Source: Streptomyces luteolifulvus
Lineage (GTDB): Bacteria; Actinomycetota; Actinomycetes; Streptomycetales; Streptomycetaceae
DNA length: 64,000 nucleotides
Assembly: GCF_008806595.1 (NCBI RefSeq)
Contig: NZ_VZRB01000005.1
Span: 157,584-221,583 of the forward strand
Reading direction: 5' to 3'
The notes under the pieces are model-generated. The model was not told where the DNA came from, searched no databases, and was given only the letters and a program-made list of their open reading frames with translations. This document shows, piece by piece, positions 26,495 to 37,727 of this stretch. The first letter of the stretch is position 1. Every line of letters begins with the position of its first letter. A program made the position numbers and the translations under genes.

Positions 26495-27940
26495 GTGACT
26501 GTCAACGAGGACTCGTTCACCAACTGGAACAACCGCGAGGAGATCGCGGAGTCGATGATCCCGATCATCGGGAAGCTGCACCGGGAGCGGGACGTGACGG
26601 TCCTGCTGCACAGCCGCTCCCTGGTGAACAAGTCGGTGGTCAGCATCCTGAAGACCCACCGGTTCGCCCGGCAGATCGCCGGCGAGGAACTCTCGGTCAC
26701 CGAGACTCTGCCGTTCCTGCAGGCGCTCACCGAGCTCGACCTCGGCCCTTCGCAGATCGACATCGGCATGCTCGCCGCGACGTACAGGACCGACGACCGC
26801 GGTCTGACCGTGCCGGAGTTCACCGCCGAGGCCGTCGCCGGCGCCACCGGCGCCAACAAGATCGAGCGCCGCGAGGCCCGCGATGTGGTCCTCTACGGTT
26901 TCGGCCGCATCGGCCGCCTCGTCGCCCGGCTGCTCATCGAGAAGGCGGGCTCCGGCAACGGCCTGCGGCTGCGCGCCATCGTCGTCCGACAGGGCGGTGA
27001 GCAGGACATCGTCAAGCGTGCCTCGCTGCTGCGCCGCGACTCCATCCACGGCCAGTTCCACGGCACGATCACCGTCGACGAGGCCACCAGCACGATCAGC
27101 GCCAACGGCAACGAGATCAAGGTCATCTACGCGGGCGACCCGTCCGAGGTCGACTACACGGCGTACGGCATCAAGGACGCCATCCTCATCGACAACACGG
27201 GCAAGTGGCGCGACCGGGAGGGCCTGTCGAAGCACCTGCGTCCCGGTATCGACAAGGTCGTCCTGACCGCGCCCGGCAAGGGCGACGTCCCCAACATCGT
27301 GCACGGTGTCAACCACGACACGATCAAGCCCGACGAGCAGGTCCTGTCCTGCGCGTCGTGCACCACCAATGCGATCGTCCCGCCGTTGAAGGCCATGGAC
27401 GACGAGTTCGGCGTGCTGCGCGGCCATGTGGAGACCGTCCACTCGTTCACCAACGACCAGAACCTGCTGGACAACTATCACAAGGCCGACCGACGCGGCC
27501 GCTCGGCGCCGCTCAACATGGTCATCACCGAGACCGGTGCCGCCTCCGCGGTCGCCAAGGCGCTGCCCGACCTCAAGGCGCCGATCACCGGTAGCTCGAT
27601 CCGGGTCCCGGTGCCGGACGTCTCGATCGCGATCCTCAGTCTGCGGCTGGGCCGTGAGACCAGCCGCGAGGAGGTCCTCGACTACCTCCGCAACGTCTCG
27701 CTGACCTCCCCGCTGAAGCGCCAGATCGACTTCACCACGGCCCCCGACGCGGTCTCGAGCGACTTCATCGGCTCGCGTCACGCCTCGATCGTCGACGCCG
27801 GCGCCACCAAGGTCGACGGCGACAACGCGATCCTCTACCTGTGGTACGACAACGAGTTCGGCTACTCCTGCCAGGTCATCCGCGTTGTCCAGTACGCCTC
27901 CGGAGCGGAGTACCCGACCTACCCGGCCCCGGCGGTCTGA
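26495..27940 (+). CDS. gap: Glyceraldehyde-3-phosphate dehydrogenase, long form
   Basis: A 481-residue NAD(P)-linked GAPDH. The Rossmann domain (VVLYGFGRIGRLVARLLIEKAG) starts only near residue 129; the preceding extension (NWNNREEIAESMIPIIGKLHRERDV) is typical of a second actinobacterial GAPDH class. The catalytic Cys lies in SCASCTTN, where the more common SNASCTTN has Asn, and WYDNEFGYS closes the active site. The GTG start lacks a strong ribosome site. The enzyme acts in glycolysis or gluconeogenesis. A hairpin terminator follows. Confidence 0.92.
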   Translation: MTVNEDSFTNWNNREEIAESMIPIIGKLHRERDVTVLLHSRSLVNKSVVSILKTHRFARQIAGEELSVTETLPFLQALTELDLGPSQIDIGMLAATYRTDDRGLTVPEFTAEAVAGATGANKIERREARDVVLYGFGRIGRLVARLLIEKAGSGNGLRLRAIVVRQGGEQDIVKRASLLRRDSIHGQFHGTITVDEATSTISANGNEIKVIYAGDPSEVDYTAYGIKDAILIDNTGKWRDREGLSKHLRPGIDKVVLTAPGKGDVPNIVHGVNHDTIKPDEQVLSCASCTTNAIVPPLKAMDDEFGVLRGHVETVHSFTNDQNLLDNYHKADRRGRSAPLNMVITETGAASAVAKALPDLKAPITGSSIRVPVPDVSIAILSLRLGRETSREEVLDYLRNVSLTSPLKRQIDFTTAPDAVSSDFIGSRHASIVDAGATKVDGDNAILYLWYDNEFGYSCQVIRVVQYASGAEYPTYPAPAV

Positions 27941-27966
27941 CCTCGGCGGTCCGCCCGCTCTCCCTG

Positions 27967-27992
27967 CCCCTGCCGGTGCATGCCGGCGGGGG
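27967..27992. terminator. Bidirectional terminator after gap
   Basis: A 10-bp stem (CCCCTGCCGG / CCGGCGGGGG with one G-T pair) and a 6-nt loop lies between the convergent gap and padR genes. Confidence 0.7.
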
Positions 27993-28022
27993 CGGGCCCA
28001 ATGCCTCGACCGGACGGTCGCC

Positions 28023-28607
28023 TCAGCCCTGTCCCGATGCGTCGCCGAGTGCCGCGGCGCGCTGGTCGAGCCGTTTCAGGGCCGTCTCGCCCCACTGGAC
28101 GTTGGCCCGTTCCAGAGCCAGGCCGCCCTGCAGCGTCAGATAGGGGCCGATCCGCTCGGCCGTGGCGAGGTACTCCTCCTCGCTGCGGCCGGCGAGCATA
28201 CGCTCCTTCATGCGCTCGTATCGGGCCAGCTTGGCCGTGGCCCGCTCCACTCGCTCGGCCACCGCGGCCCGCACGGCGGCGATGTCCCCGATGTCGACGC
28301 ACTGGACCTTGACCATCAGCTCGTCCCGCAGGGCCGTGGGCTTGGCGGGGCCTTCGCTGACGTAGTCGCGCAGCGCCTCGAACCCGGCCCCGGTGAGGGA
28401 GAAGAGCCGCTTGTCCGGCCTGCGTTCCTGGCGTACGACACGGGCCGAGACGAGGCCCGCCCTCTCCATGCGTTCGAGCTCCCGGTAGAGCTGCTGCGGG
28501 GTGGCCATCCAGAAGTTGGCGACCGAGGCCTCGAACCCTTTCGCAAGGTCGTAGCCGGACGCCTCGCCCTCCACAAGTGCGGCCATCACCGCATGACGCA
28601 GAGCCAT
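28023..28607 (-). CDS. PadR-family transcriptional regulator
   Basis: A 194-residue regulator with an N-terminal winged helix (HAVMAALVEGEASGYDLAKGFE, then QQLYRELERMERAGLV) and a C-terminal helical dimerisation domain of the Vir_act_alpha_C type (AVAERVERATAKLARYERMKERML). It is transcribed towards gap and 24 bases from the stop of the SGNH hydrolase gene. The palindrome at 28619-28629 lies 12-22 bases upstream of the start, which would give autorepression. Confidence 0.88.
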   Translation of the reverse strand: MALRHAVMAALVEGEASGYDLAKGFEASVANFWMATPQQLYRELERMERAGLVSARVVRQERRPDKRLFSLTGAGFEALRDYVSEGPAKPTALRDELMVKVQCVDIGDIAAVRAAVAERVERATAKLARYERMKERMLAGRSEEEYLATAERIGPYLTLQGGLALERANVQWGETALKRLDQRAAALGDASGQG

Positions 28608-28618
28608 TCGCCCAATCT

Positions 28619-28629
28619 AACAGCCTGTT
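28619..28629. promoter_or_regulatory. Candidate PadR operator
   Basis: AACAGCCTGTT is a perfect 5+1+5 palindrome directly upstream of padR, overlapping the space between it and the SGNH hydrolase stop. Confidence 0.5.
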
Positions 28630-28631
28630 GA

Positions 28632-29459
28632 TCAGTCGTCGGAGTAACTGTCCGCGCGCAGCAGGGAGGGTCCTTCGGCCACCGGGGCGACCGGGAGCAG
28701 GGCGGGCCGCTTGGCGTGTCGGCCGTCGCCGGAGGAGCGGCGCCGCACGCGCCGGACGAGCCAGGGCCCGAGGAACGTACCGAGCCAGCGCAGTTCGGCG
28801 CCCACGGCCCGCAGGCGCGAACGGACCGCCGGGTCGTCGGGCAGGGGCCGCGTCCACGAGTCGTCGCTGCCCGGCAGGGCCAGCGCGTCGGCGAACGCGG
28901 CCGCGATGCGCGCGTGCCCCAGCGGACTGGCGTGCAGCCGGTCGGTGCTCCATAGACGGGAGTCGGTGACCACCGGGTGAGGGGATGTCTCCGCCACGAT
29001 CACGCCGTGGCGCCCGGCGGCCTCCCGGATGTGCTCGTTCAGCGCGGTGACCCGGTGGCCGACCGGGCGGGCGAGCGGAGTGATCCGGGCGAGGTCGGGG
29101 AACGTGAGCGTGGCGACGCGCGCGCCCTGTGCGGTGAGGGCGGCGAACATCGCCTCCAGGTGGCCGGCCACCTCGTCGGCGTCGAACCGGGGGCGCAGGA
29201 TGTCGTTGACCCCGGCGACCACGGTGACCAGATCCGGTCTCATCGCGAGAGCCGGGGCCAGTTGCTCGGCGTGCACCTGACCTGTCAGACGGCCCCGGAC
29301 GGCGAGATTGGCGTACCGCAGGCCGGGGCTGTGTCCCGCGATCTGCTCGGCCAGCCGGTCCGCCCAGCCCCGCAGGCCCTGGATGTCGTCCCCGTCGCCG
29401 AGCCCTTCGGTCTGGCTGTCCCCGAGAGCGACGTAGCGCAGATACGGACCGTTCGGCAC
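28632..29459 (-). CDS. SGNH/GDSL-type hydrolase
   Basis: A 275-residue esterase-type enzyme. Block I is GDSQTEG with the nucleophile Ser near residue 13, the oxyanion Asn is in VAGVNDI, and Block V is DRLHASPLGH with the catalytic Asp and His. No signal peptide is visible, so it is probably cytoplasmic. Start is placed at GTG 29459, preceded by GGAAGGCGG; the upstream TTG frame is not homologous. The AT-rich palindrome at 29519-29536 lies 60 bases upstream and probably controls it. Substrate unknown. Confidence 0.85.
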   Translation of the reverse strand: MPNGPYLRYVALGDSQTEGLGDGDDIQGLRGWADRLAEQIAGHSPGLRYANLAVRGRLTGQVHAEQLAPALAMRPDLVTVVAGVNDILRPRFDADEVAGHLEAMFAALTAQGARVATLTFPDLARITPLARPVGHRVTALNEHIREAAGRHGVIVAETSPHPVVTDSRLWSTDRLHASPLGHARIAAAFADALALPGSDDSWTRPLPDDPAVRSRLRAVGAELRWLGTFLGPWLVRRVRRRSSGDGRHAKRPALLPVAPVAEGPSLLRADSYSDD

Positions 29460-29518
29460 CGGTCGACCGCCTTCCGCCCCGCCGGTCCCAGTGCCTCCTG
29501 CGCCACGAAACCCGACCC

Positions 29519-29536
29519 TAGGCAATTAATTGACTA
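29519..29536. promoter_or_regulatory. Palindromic operator, sister of 3096 site
   Basis: TAGGCAATTAATTGACTA is the same 18-bp palindrome type as at 3096-3113; 16 of 18 bases are shared. It lies 60 bases upstream of the SGNH hydrolase start and about 290 bases before the PAS-SpoIIE gene on the other strand. Immediately after it an ATG opens a 21-codon frame, probably not a gene. Confidence 0.6.
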
Positions 29537-29827
29537 TGCGCATCATTGCCTATATCAGCATGCGAAACAACCCGACGGAACAGAACAGGATTCGACGGTG
29601 AGCCGATGTCGAACAGGTTCGGCCGGGGGGCGGACAGTAAACGACATGCGCCACGGGCGCGGGCCAGATGGGTCGAGAGTGCCTGAAATCGTCGCCGACG
29701 ACGGATCGGCCGGACAAGACGGGCATGGCGAACAATGGGTGACATTCTCGAAACGCAGCCGCTATCGTCCGTCGGCGCGGCGGAGGGACTCCTCTGCCAA
29801 TGCGGCACACGGCGTGGAAGTGCCACC
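29537..29827 (+). other. Leader region of PAS-SpoIIE gene
   Basis: About 290 bases with lower GC than the neighbours. The frame of the downstream protein stays open back to an ATG at 29735, but third-position GC there is near two thirds, well below the coding norm, so the region is judged untranslated. No structure was recognised. Confidence 0.4.
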
Positions 29828-31690
29828 GTGGCGGCCGAGGAGGAACGGTTCCGGGGACTGCTGGAAGCCGCTCCGGACGCCATGGTCATCGTGGACGACA
29901 CGGGCACCATCCGCCTAGTCAACGCCCAGACCGAGGCCCTGTTCGGCTTTCAGCGTGAGGAACTGCTCGGCCGGCCCGTCGAGTTGCTGATCCCCCACCG
30001 CTTCCGGGCCCACCACACACGGCACCGCAACGGTTACGCCTCCAACCGCCAGGTACGCCCGATGGGAGCCGGGCTCGATCTGCACGGCCTGCGCAAGGAC
30101 GGCACCGAGTTCCCCGTCGAGATCAGCCTCAGCCCCCTGGAGACCGCGGACGGGCTGCTCGTGTCCGCCGCCGTGCGTGACGTCAGCGACCGCAAGGCCG
30201 CCGAGCGGCGCATCAACGAACTCGCCGCGCTCGTCGAGTCGTCGCAGGACGCGATCCTCGCCAAGACGCTCGACGGGTACATCACCTACTGGAACGCGGC
30301 CGCCCAGTCCCTCTACGGCTACACGGCCGAGGAGGTCATCGGCCGCCATGTGTCCGTCCTGGCGCCCGAGGAGATGCGGGACGATATCAGCGTGCTCCTC
30401 GAGCGGCTGCGTCAGGGGGAGAAGGTCGAGCACTTCGAGACGCTTCGCGTGACCAACACGGGCCAACTGCTGGACGTCGACGTCACCCTGTGGCCGACCC
30501 GGGACACCGACGGCACGGTCGTCGGCGCGTGCGCCATCGTCCGGGACATCAGCGACCGCAAGCGTGCCGAGGCCGAACTCACCGCGTTGTACGAGCAGCA
30601 GCGGCACATCGCGCTCACGCTGCAGCGCAGTCTGATGGGCACCCCTCCCGCCATTCCCGGCCTCGCCACCGCAGCCCGCTACCGGCCCGCCACACAGGGC
30701 GCGGGTGTGGGCGGCGACTGGTTCGACCTCATTCCGCTGGGCGCCGGGCGGGTCGGCGTCCTGATCGGCGATGTGATGGGCCGCGGGCTGGAAGCGGCCG
30801 CCGTCATGGGCCAGTTGCGCTCGGCGGCGCACGCCCTCGCCAAGACCGGTATGCAGCCCCGTCAGCTGATGCAGGCCCTGGACACCTGTGTCGCCGATCT
30901 CGACGTTCCCGACCAGCTCGTCACCTGCTGCTATCTGATCATCGCCCCGGACGCGGGCACCGTGACCGTGTGCTCCGCCGGGCATCTGCCGATCCTGGTG
31001 GCCGGTACCGGCGAGGGCGTGCACTGCCTGTCCGCACCGGTGAACGCGCCTCTCGGTGTCGGCGGGGTGCTCTACCAGCAGTCCAGTACGGAGATCCGGC
31101 CCGGCGCCACCCTCGTCCTCTACACCGACGGCCTGATCGAGACGCCCGGCAGCGACATCGAGAACCGTATCAGCGAACTCACCACCGTCCTCGACGAGTT
31201 CTTCACCGGCAACCCCTGTCTGGAGACCGCCGCCGAGCATGTACTGGCCAGCCTGCTGCCGGATGCCGAGTCTCACAACGACGACGTCACCCTGCTGCTC
31301 GCCCAGCTGCCGGCCGCCCCGCTGGCCACCCTCGCCACCGAACTGCCCGCCGTGCCCGGCTCCGTCCCCGAGGGACGCGCGTTCCTCACCAAGGCCCTGG
31401 CTGCCTGGAGCTGCGCGGACACGGCGGACGACGCTCTGCTTCTGCTCTCGGAGACCCTGACCAACGCCGTCCAGCACGCCGAGGGCCCGATCGCGGTGCA
31501 TCTGTCCCGCACCGCCACCGACCTCACCGTCGAGGTCAGCGACCGCAGCCCGCATCTGCCCCAGCCCCGTATCGCCACCGAGGTCGAGGAATCCGGACGG
31601 GGTCTGATCCTCGTCCGCGCGCTCGCCGAGAGCTGGGGAGTCCGGCCCACCGACGAGGGCAAAACCACCTGGTTCACACTGAAGTTGTGA
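29828..31690 (+). CDS. PAS-PAS-SpoIIE-HATPase signalling protein
   Basis: A 620-residue cytoplasmic sensor. Two PAS domains (AAPDAMVIVDDTGTIRLVNAQ and AILAKTLDGYITYWNAAAQ) are each followed by a PAC motif (VRDVSDRKAAE, VRDISDRKRAE). Then comes a PP2C-type SpoIIE phosphatase (AGVGGDWFDLIPL, GDVMGRGLEAAAV, LYTDGLIETPG, NDDVTLLLA) and an RsbW-like HATPase (SETLTNAVQHAEG, GRGLILVRAL). Such proteins switch anti-anti-sigma factors. The GTG start is chosen because GGAAG lies seven bases upstream. It is followed by a small membrane gene 28 bases later and sits beside the DevS/DevR pair, so it may feed redox or energy signals into the same response. Confidence 0.87.
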   Translation: MAAEEERFRGLLEAAPDAMVIVDDTGTIRLVNAQTEALFGFQREELLGRPVELLIPHRFRAHHTRHRNGYASNRQVRPMGAGLDLHGLRKDGTEFPVEISLSPLETADGLLVSAAVRDVSDRKAAERRINELAALVESSQDAILAKTLDGYITYWNAAAQSLYGYTAEEVIGRHVSVLAPEEMRDDISVLLERLRQGEKVEHFETLRVTNTGQLLDVDVTLWPTRDTDGTVVGACAIVRDISDRKRAEAELTALYEQQRHIALTLQRSLMGTPPAIPGLATAARYRPATQGAGVGGDWFDLIPLGAGRVGVLIGDVMGRGLEAAAVMGQLRSAAHALAKTGMQPRQLMQALDTCVADLDVPDQLVTCCYLIIAPDAGTVTVCSAGHLPILVAGTGEGVHCLSAPVNAPLGVGGVLYQQSSTEIRPGATLVLYTDGLIETPGSDIENRISELTTVLDEFFTGNPCLETAAEHVLASLLPDAESHNDDVTLLLAQLPAAPLATLATELPAVPGSVPEGRAFLTKALAAWSCADTADDALLLLSETLTNAVQHAEGPIAVHLSRTATDLTVEVSDRSPHLPQPRIATEVEESGRGLILVRALAESWGVRPTDEGKTTWFTLKL

Positions 31691-31718
31691 AATCCGGAAG
31701 GACCGGGAGGCACATCGC

Positions 31719-32150
31719 GTGAACACCACCTCGGCCGCCGTGACGGGTGCGGCCGCCTTCACCTGGCTCGGCATGGTCGTGGCCGTCTCGTTCATCGAGG
31801 CACCGCTGAAGTTCCGGGCGCCGGGCATCACCGTACGGCTGGGCCTCGGCATCGGCCGGCTGGTGTTCCGGGCGCTGAACATCGCCGAATCGGTTCTCGC
31901 GGCGGCTGTTGTCGTGGCGGTCGCGGCGGGTTCGCCCACCGCGCCCGTCACGGTCACCACCTGTGGGGTCGCGGCGCTGCTCGCCGTCCAGCTGGCAGCC
32001 GTACGGCCCCTGCTCAACCGGCGCAGTGACCGGGTGCTCGCGGGCGAGGAACTGCCGCGCTCACGCGCCCACTACGTCTACGTCGCGGTCGAGGTGCTGA
32101 AGGCCGCGGCGCTGGTGACCCTCGGTGTCAGCGCTCTGGCCGCCGTCTGA
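31719..32150 (+). CDS. Small four-helix membrane protein
   Basis: A 143-residue protein with four hydrophobic helices (about 5-25, 45-70, 75-95 and 120-140) separated by short charged loops. GGGAGG precedes the GTG start by eight bases. It is probably co-transcribed with the SpoIIE-type gene. Not recognised as a named family; the pattern resembles DUF4149-like or unnamed Streptomyces membrane proteins. Confidence 0.7.
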   Translation: MNTTSAAVTGAAAFTWLGMVVAVSFIEAPLKFRAPGITVRLGLGIGRLVFRALNIAESVLAAAVVVAVAAGSPTAPVTVTTCGVAALLAVQLAAVRPLLNRRSDRVLAGEELPRSRAHYVYVAVEVLKAAALVTLGVSALAAV

Positions 32151-32184
32151 CGGCGCGGAGAGTGAGGGTCACCGGGGCGGCGGC

Positions 32185-34068
<1,884 letters not shown>

Positions 34069-34755
34069 TCAGTGTCCTTCCTGCCGGAGCCGGTCCTGGA
34101 CCTGGGTGGCGATCACCGCGGCCTGGATACGCCGCTCCACCCCCAGCTTCGCCAGCAGCCGCGAGATGTGGTTCTTCACCGTCTTCTCCGCCAGAAACAA
34201 CCGCTGCCCGATCTGCCGGTTGGTCAGCCCCTCACCGATCAGCGCCAGGATCTCCCGCTCCCGCTCCGTCAGCCCCGGCAACGCATCAGGCTCCGGCTCC
34301 TTCTCCTGCTCACCCCGCAGCCGCGCCATCAGCTTCGCCGTCGCACTCGGATCCAGCAACGACTGCCCCGCCGCCACCGTCCGCACCGCCGACACCAGAT
34401 CCGACCCCTGGATCTGCTTCAGCACATACCCCGACGCCCCCGCCATGATCGAGTCCAGCAACGCCTCCTCGTCATCGAACGACGTCAGCATCAGACACGC
34501 CAGCTCCGGCATCCGCGACCGCAGCTCCCGGCACACACTCACCCCGTCCCCGTCCGGCAGCCGCACATCCAGCACCGCCACCTGCGGACGCAACGCCGGC
34601 ACCCGCACCAGCGCCTGCTCCACCGTCCCCGCCTCACCGACCACCGTGATGTCCGGCTCGTCGTCCAGCAGATCATGCACCCCCCGCCGCACCACCTCGT
34701 GATCGTCCAGCAGGAAGACCCGGATCGGGTCACCGGGCCGCTCACCCTGAGCCAT
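34069..34755 (-). CDS. DevR/DosR-like response regulator
   Basis: A 228-residue NarL/LuxR-type response regulator. The receiver domain has the acidic pair DD (17-18), phospho-acceptor Asp63 in [10 protein letters not shown] and the conserved Lys in VLKQI. The LuxR-type HTH is [26 protein letters not shown] (about 160-185). It heads a two-gene unit with the DevS-like kinase. Three DosR-box-like palindromes lie in its divergent promoter with adhE (34840-34903), consistent with autoregulation and activation of the anaerobic genes. This pair is probably equivalent to OsdR/OsdK. Confidence 0.93.
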   Translation of the reverse strand: MAQGERPGDPIRVFLLDDHEVVRRGVHDLLDDEPDITVVGEAGTVEQALVRVPALRPQVAVLDVRLPDGDGVSVCRELRSRMPELACLMLTSFDDEEALLDSIMAGASGYVLKQIQGSDLVSAVRTVAAGQSLLDPSATAKLMARLRGEQEKEPEPDALPGLTEREREILALIGEGLTNRQIGQRLFLAEKTVKNHISRLLAKLGVERRIQAAVIATQVQDRLRQEGH

Positions 34756-34839
34756 CAGACGCCACCTCTCACACCTCGCACACCACCGCCCGGCCACCGG
34801 ACGACAACACTCCTACCCACCAAGATCCTGCCCGCATCC

Positions 34840-34867
34840 GGGCCGAACGGCCAGGGACCAACGGCCC
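34840..34867. promoter_or_regulatory. Two adjacent DosR-box-like palindromes
   Basis: GGGCCGAACGGCCA (34840-34853) is followed without a gap by GGGACCAACGGCCC (34854-34867). Each has 5-bp arms and a 4-bp spacer. They lie 85-112 bases upstream of the devR-like start and 171-198 bases upstream of adhE. The shape matches the mycobacterial DosR box (GGGAC-N4-GNCCC). Confidence 0.65.
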
Positions 34868-34889
34868 CCGATCCACCCCACCCCGGCCG

Positions 34890-34903
34890 GGGCCGGTCGG
34901 CCC
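34890..34903. promoter_or_regulatory. DosR-box-like palindrome upstream of adhE
   Basis: GGGCCGGTCGGCCC is a perfect 5+4+5 palindrome 135-148 bases before the adhE start. Confidence 0.6.
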
Positions 34904-35037
34904 GCACTGGGGTCCATCGTCGTCTGGGGCGCGGACCCGGCCCGGGCCAGGGTGGAGGCGGAGCGGCACGGACCCGCCGATGCCGCCTGCACGCCGCCGG
35001 TCACCCCGGCGGCGCCCGACAACGGAGGCGCACCCCC

Positions 35038-37716
35038 ATGACCCGACACGACGACGGTTCCGCGGTCACTGCCGGCCCCGACGCGCCGTCCGACATCGCC
35101 ATGGCCGTGGACCAGCTGGTGGCGGCCGGTCTCAAAGCGCTCGCCGACTACGACACCCTCACCCAGGAGCAGATCGACCACATCGTGAAGAAGGCCTCGG
35201 TCGCCGCTCTCGACCAGCACACCGGGCTGGCGCTCCTGGCGGTGGAGGAGACCGGCCGCGGGGTCTTCGAGGACAAGGCGGCCAAGAACATGTTCGCCTG
35301 TGAGCACGTCACCCACAGCATGGGCCCGATGAGGACCGTGGGCGTCGTCGCCCGCGACGACATCGAGGACATGGTGGAGATCGCGGAACCGGTGGGGGTT
35401 GTCTGCGCGATCACCCCCGTCACCAATCCGACCTCCACCACGATCTTCAAGGCGCTGATGGCACTGAAGACACGCAATCCGGTCGTGTTCGCCTTCCACC
35501 CCTCCGCCCAGCGCTGCAGCACGGAGGCCGCCCGCATCGTGCGCGACGCCGCCGTCGCCGCGGGCGCGCCGGAGCACTGCGTGCAGTGGATCGAGACCCC
35601 GTCCGTCGAGGCGACCGGCACGCTCATGCGTCACCCCGGCGTCTCGCTGATCCTGGCGACCGGAGGAAACGCGATGGTCAAGGCCGCCTACTCGGCCGGA
35701 AAGCCGGCCCTCGGCGTCGGCGCGGGCAACGTGCCCGCGTATGTGCACAAGAGCGCCAAGCTGCGCCGGGCCGTCAACGACCTGGTGCTGTCGAAGTCCT
35801 TCGACAACGGCATGATCTGCGCGTCCGAGCAGGCCGTCATCCTGGACGAGGAGATCTACGACGCCGCCCTGACCGAATTCGCCGGGCTGCACGCCCACCT
35901 GGCGACTCCCGAGGAGAAGGCGAAGCTGGAGGAGTTCCTCTTCCCGGCCGGCAAGGCCCCGGGCGGCGGCTGCGAGCCCAAGGTCAACGCGGCGGCCGTC
36001 GGGCAGAGCGCCGAGTGGATCGCGCGGCAGGCTGGCTTCAGCGTGCCCGACGGCACCTCGCTGATCCTGGTGGAGGCCGGACACGTGGGCCCGGACGAGC
36101 CGTTGACCCGTGAGAAGCTCTGCCCCGTCCTGACCGTGCTGCGCGCCGAGTCCACACAGCGGGGCTTCGACCTGGCCGCCGACATGGTCGCCTTCCACGG
36201 GCAGGGGCACAGCGCCGTCATCCACACCGAGGAGCCCGGGCTCGCGGAGGCGTACGGCAAGCGCATGAAGACCGTGCGGGTGATCGTCAACGCGCCGTCC
36301 TCGCAGGGCGCCATCGGCGGCATCTACAACAGCCTGCTGCCGTCGCTGACGCTCGGCTGCGGTTCCTGGGGCAGCACGTCGGTGTCGAACAACGTGTCCG
36401 CCGCCCAGCTGCTGAACATCAAGCGGGTCTCCACCCGCCGCAACAACCTCCAGTGGTTCAAGGTGCCGCCCAAGATCTACTTCGAGCCGCAGGCCATCCG
36501 CTATCTGACGTCCATGCCGGACGTCCACCGCGTCACCGTGGTCACGGACGCGACGATGACCCGCCTCGGCTTCGTCGACCGCGTCACCCGTGTCCTTCAG
36601 CGCCGCCGCGAGCCGGTGACGATCCAGGTCATCGACAACGTCGAACCCGAGCCCAGCATCGACTCCGTCGAGCGCGGCGCCCGGCTGATGGGCGACTTCC
36701 GCCCGGACACGATCATCGCGCTGGGCGGCGGCTCGCCGATGGACGCGGCCAAGGTGATGTGGCTGCTGTACGAGCAGCACGCGCTCGGCAAGGACATCGA
36801 CTTCGCGGACATGCGGCACAAGTTCTCCGACATCCGCAAGCGTGCCTTCCGCTTCCCGGTGCTCGGCAGCCTCGCCCGGCTCGTGTGCGTGCCGACGACG
36901 TCCGGCACCGGCGCCGAGGTCACGCCCTTCGCCGTCATCTCCGATCCCGCGAGCGGCAAGAAGTACCCGCTGGCCGACTACGCGCTCACCCCCAGCGTGG
37001 CCATCGTGGACCCGCTGCTGACCACCGCGCTGCCCCCGGCGCTGGCCGCCGACAGCGGCTTCGACGCCCTCACCCACGCCATCGAGGCGTATGTGTCGGT
37101 GTACGCCAACGACTTCACCGACGGCCTGGCGCTGCACGCGATACGGCTGATCTTCGACCACCTGGACGCCGCGGTGAACGACCGCGCGAACTCGCCCGAG
37201 GCGCGGGAGAAGATGCACAACGCCGGCACCATCGCGGGCATGGCCTTCGGCAACGCCTTCCTCGGCATCGTCCACGCCATGTCCCACACGCTCGGCGCCA
37301 CCTTCCACATCGCACACGGGCGCACCAACGCGGTCCTGCTGCCGCATGTGATCCGCTACAACGGCACCGTCCCGACGAAGCTGACGGGCTGGCCCAAGTA
37401 CGAGCACTACCGCGCGCCCGAGCGCTTCCAGGACATCGCCCGCGCCCTCGGTCTGCCCGCCGCCACCCCGCAGGAGGGCGTGGAGTCCCTCGCCGGTGCC
37501 GTGGAGCGGCTGCGCGACACCGCGGGCATCGAGCCGTCCTTCCGGGCTCTCGGGGTCGACGAGCGGACCTTCCTCGACGCACTTCCCCAGCAGGCACTCA
37601 ACGCCTTCGAGGACCAGTGCGCGCCCGCCAACCCCCGTATGCCCGTGCTCGACGACATGCGGGACCTGATGCGCGCGGCCTACTACGGGCGGGACCAGGC
37701 CCCCGCCGCATCGTAG
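35038..37716 (+). CDS. adhE: Bifunctional aldehyde/alcohol dehydrogenase AdhE
   Basis: An 892-residue fusion. The N-terminal CoA-acylating aldehyde dehydrogenase reduces acetyl-CoA to acetaldehyde; catalytic Cys261 is in SFDNGMICASEQ. The C-terminal iron-dependent alcohol dehydrogenase reduces it to ethanol, with GGGSPMDAAK, TTSGTGAEVTPFAV and metal-binding His in DALTHAIEAYVS and GIVHAMSHTLG. Full family length, so likely active and filament-forming. Start at 35038 has GGAGG nine bases upstream. It consumes two NADH per acetyl-CoA, fitting re-oxidation of NADH when oxygen is short. Three DosR-like boxes precede it. Confidence 0.95.
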   Translation: MTRHDDGSAVTAGPDAPSDIAMAVDQLVAAGLKALADYDTLTQEQIDHIVKKASVAALDQHTGLALLAVEETGRGVFEDKAAKNMFACEHVTHSMGPMRTVGVVARDDIEDMVEIAEPVGVVCAITPVTNPTSTTIFKALMALKTRNPVVFAFHPSAQRCSTEAARIVRDAAVAAGAPEHCVQWIETPSVEATGTLMRHPGVSLILATGGNAMVKAAYSAGKPALGVGAGNVPAYVHKSAKLRRAVNDLVLSKSFDNGMICASEQAVILDEEIYDAALTEFAGLHAHLATPEEKAKLEEFLFPAGKAPGGGCEPKVNAAAVGQSAEWIARQAGFSVPDGTSLILVEAGHVGPDEPLTREKLCPVLTVLRAESTQRGFDLAADMVAFHGQGHSAVIHTEEPGLAEAYGKRMKTVRVIVNAPSSQGAIGGIYNSLLPSLTLGCGSWGSTSVSNNVSAAQLLNIKRVSTRRNNLQWFKVPPKIYFEPQAIRYLTSMPDVHRVTVVTDATMTRLGFVDRVTRVLQRRREPVTIQVIDNVEPEPSIDSVERGARLMGDFRPDTIIALGGGSPMDAAKVMWLLYEQHALGKDIDFADMRHKFSDIRKRAFRFPVLGSLARLVCVPTTSGTGAEVTPFAVISDPASGKKYPLADYALTPSVAIVDPLLTTALPPALAADSGFDALTHAIEAYVSVYANDFTDGLALHAIRLIFDHLDAAVNDRANSPEAREKMHNAGTIAGMAFGNAFLGIVHAMSHTLGATFHIAHGRTNAVLLPHVIRYNGTVPTKLTGWPKYEHYRAPERFQDIARALGLPAATPQEGVESLAGAVERLRDTAGIEPSFRALGVDERTFLDALPQQALNAFEDQCAPANPRMPVLDDMRDLMRAAYYGRDQAPAAS

Positions 37717-37727
37717 GGCCCAGCAGA

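Noticed and set aside
26246..27781. 511-codon minus-strand frame opposite gap
   Set aside because: Shadow frame; GAPDH motifs are on the plus strand.
29535..29600. 21-codon ORF directly after the 29519 palindrome
   Set aside because: No ribosome site and no conserved features; likely chance in an AT-richer leader.
29735..29827. Upstream ATG as start of the PAS-SpoIIE gene
   Set aside because: Third-position GC is near two thirds and the ribosome site is poor; GTG 29828 has GGAAG at seven bases.
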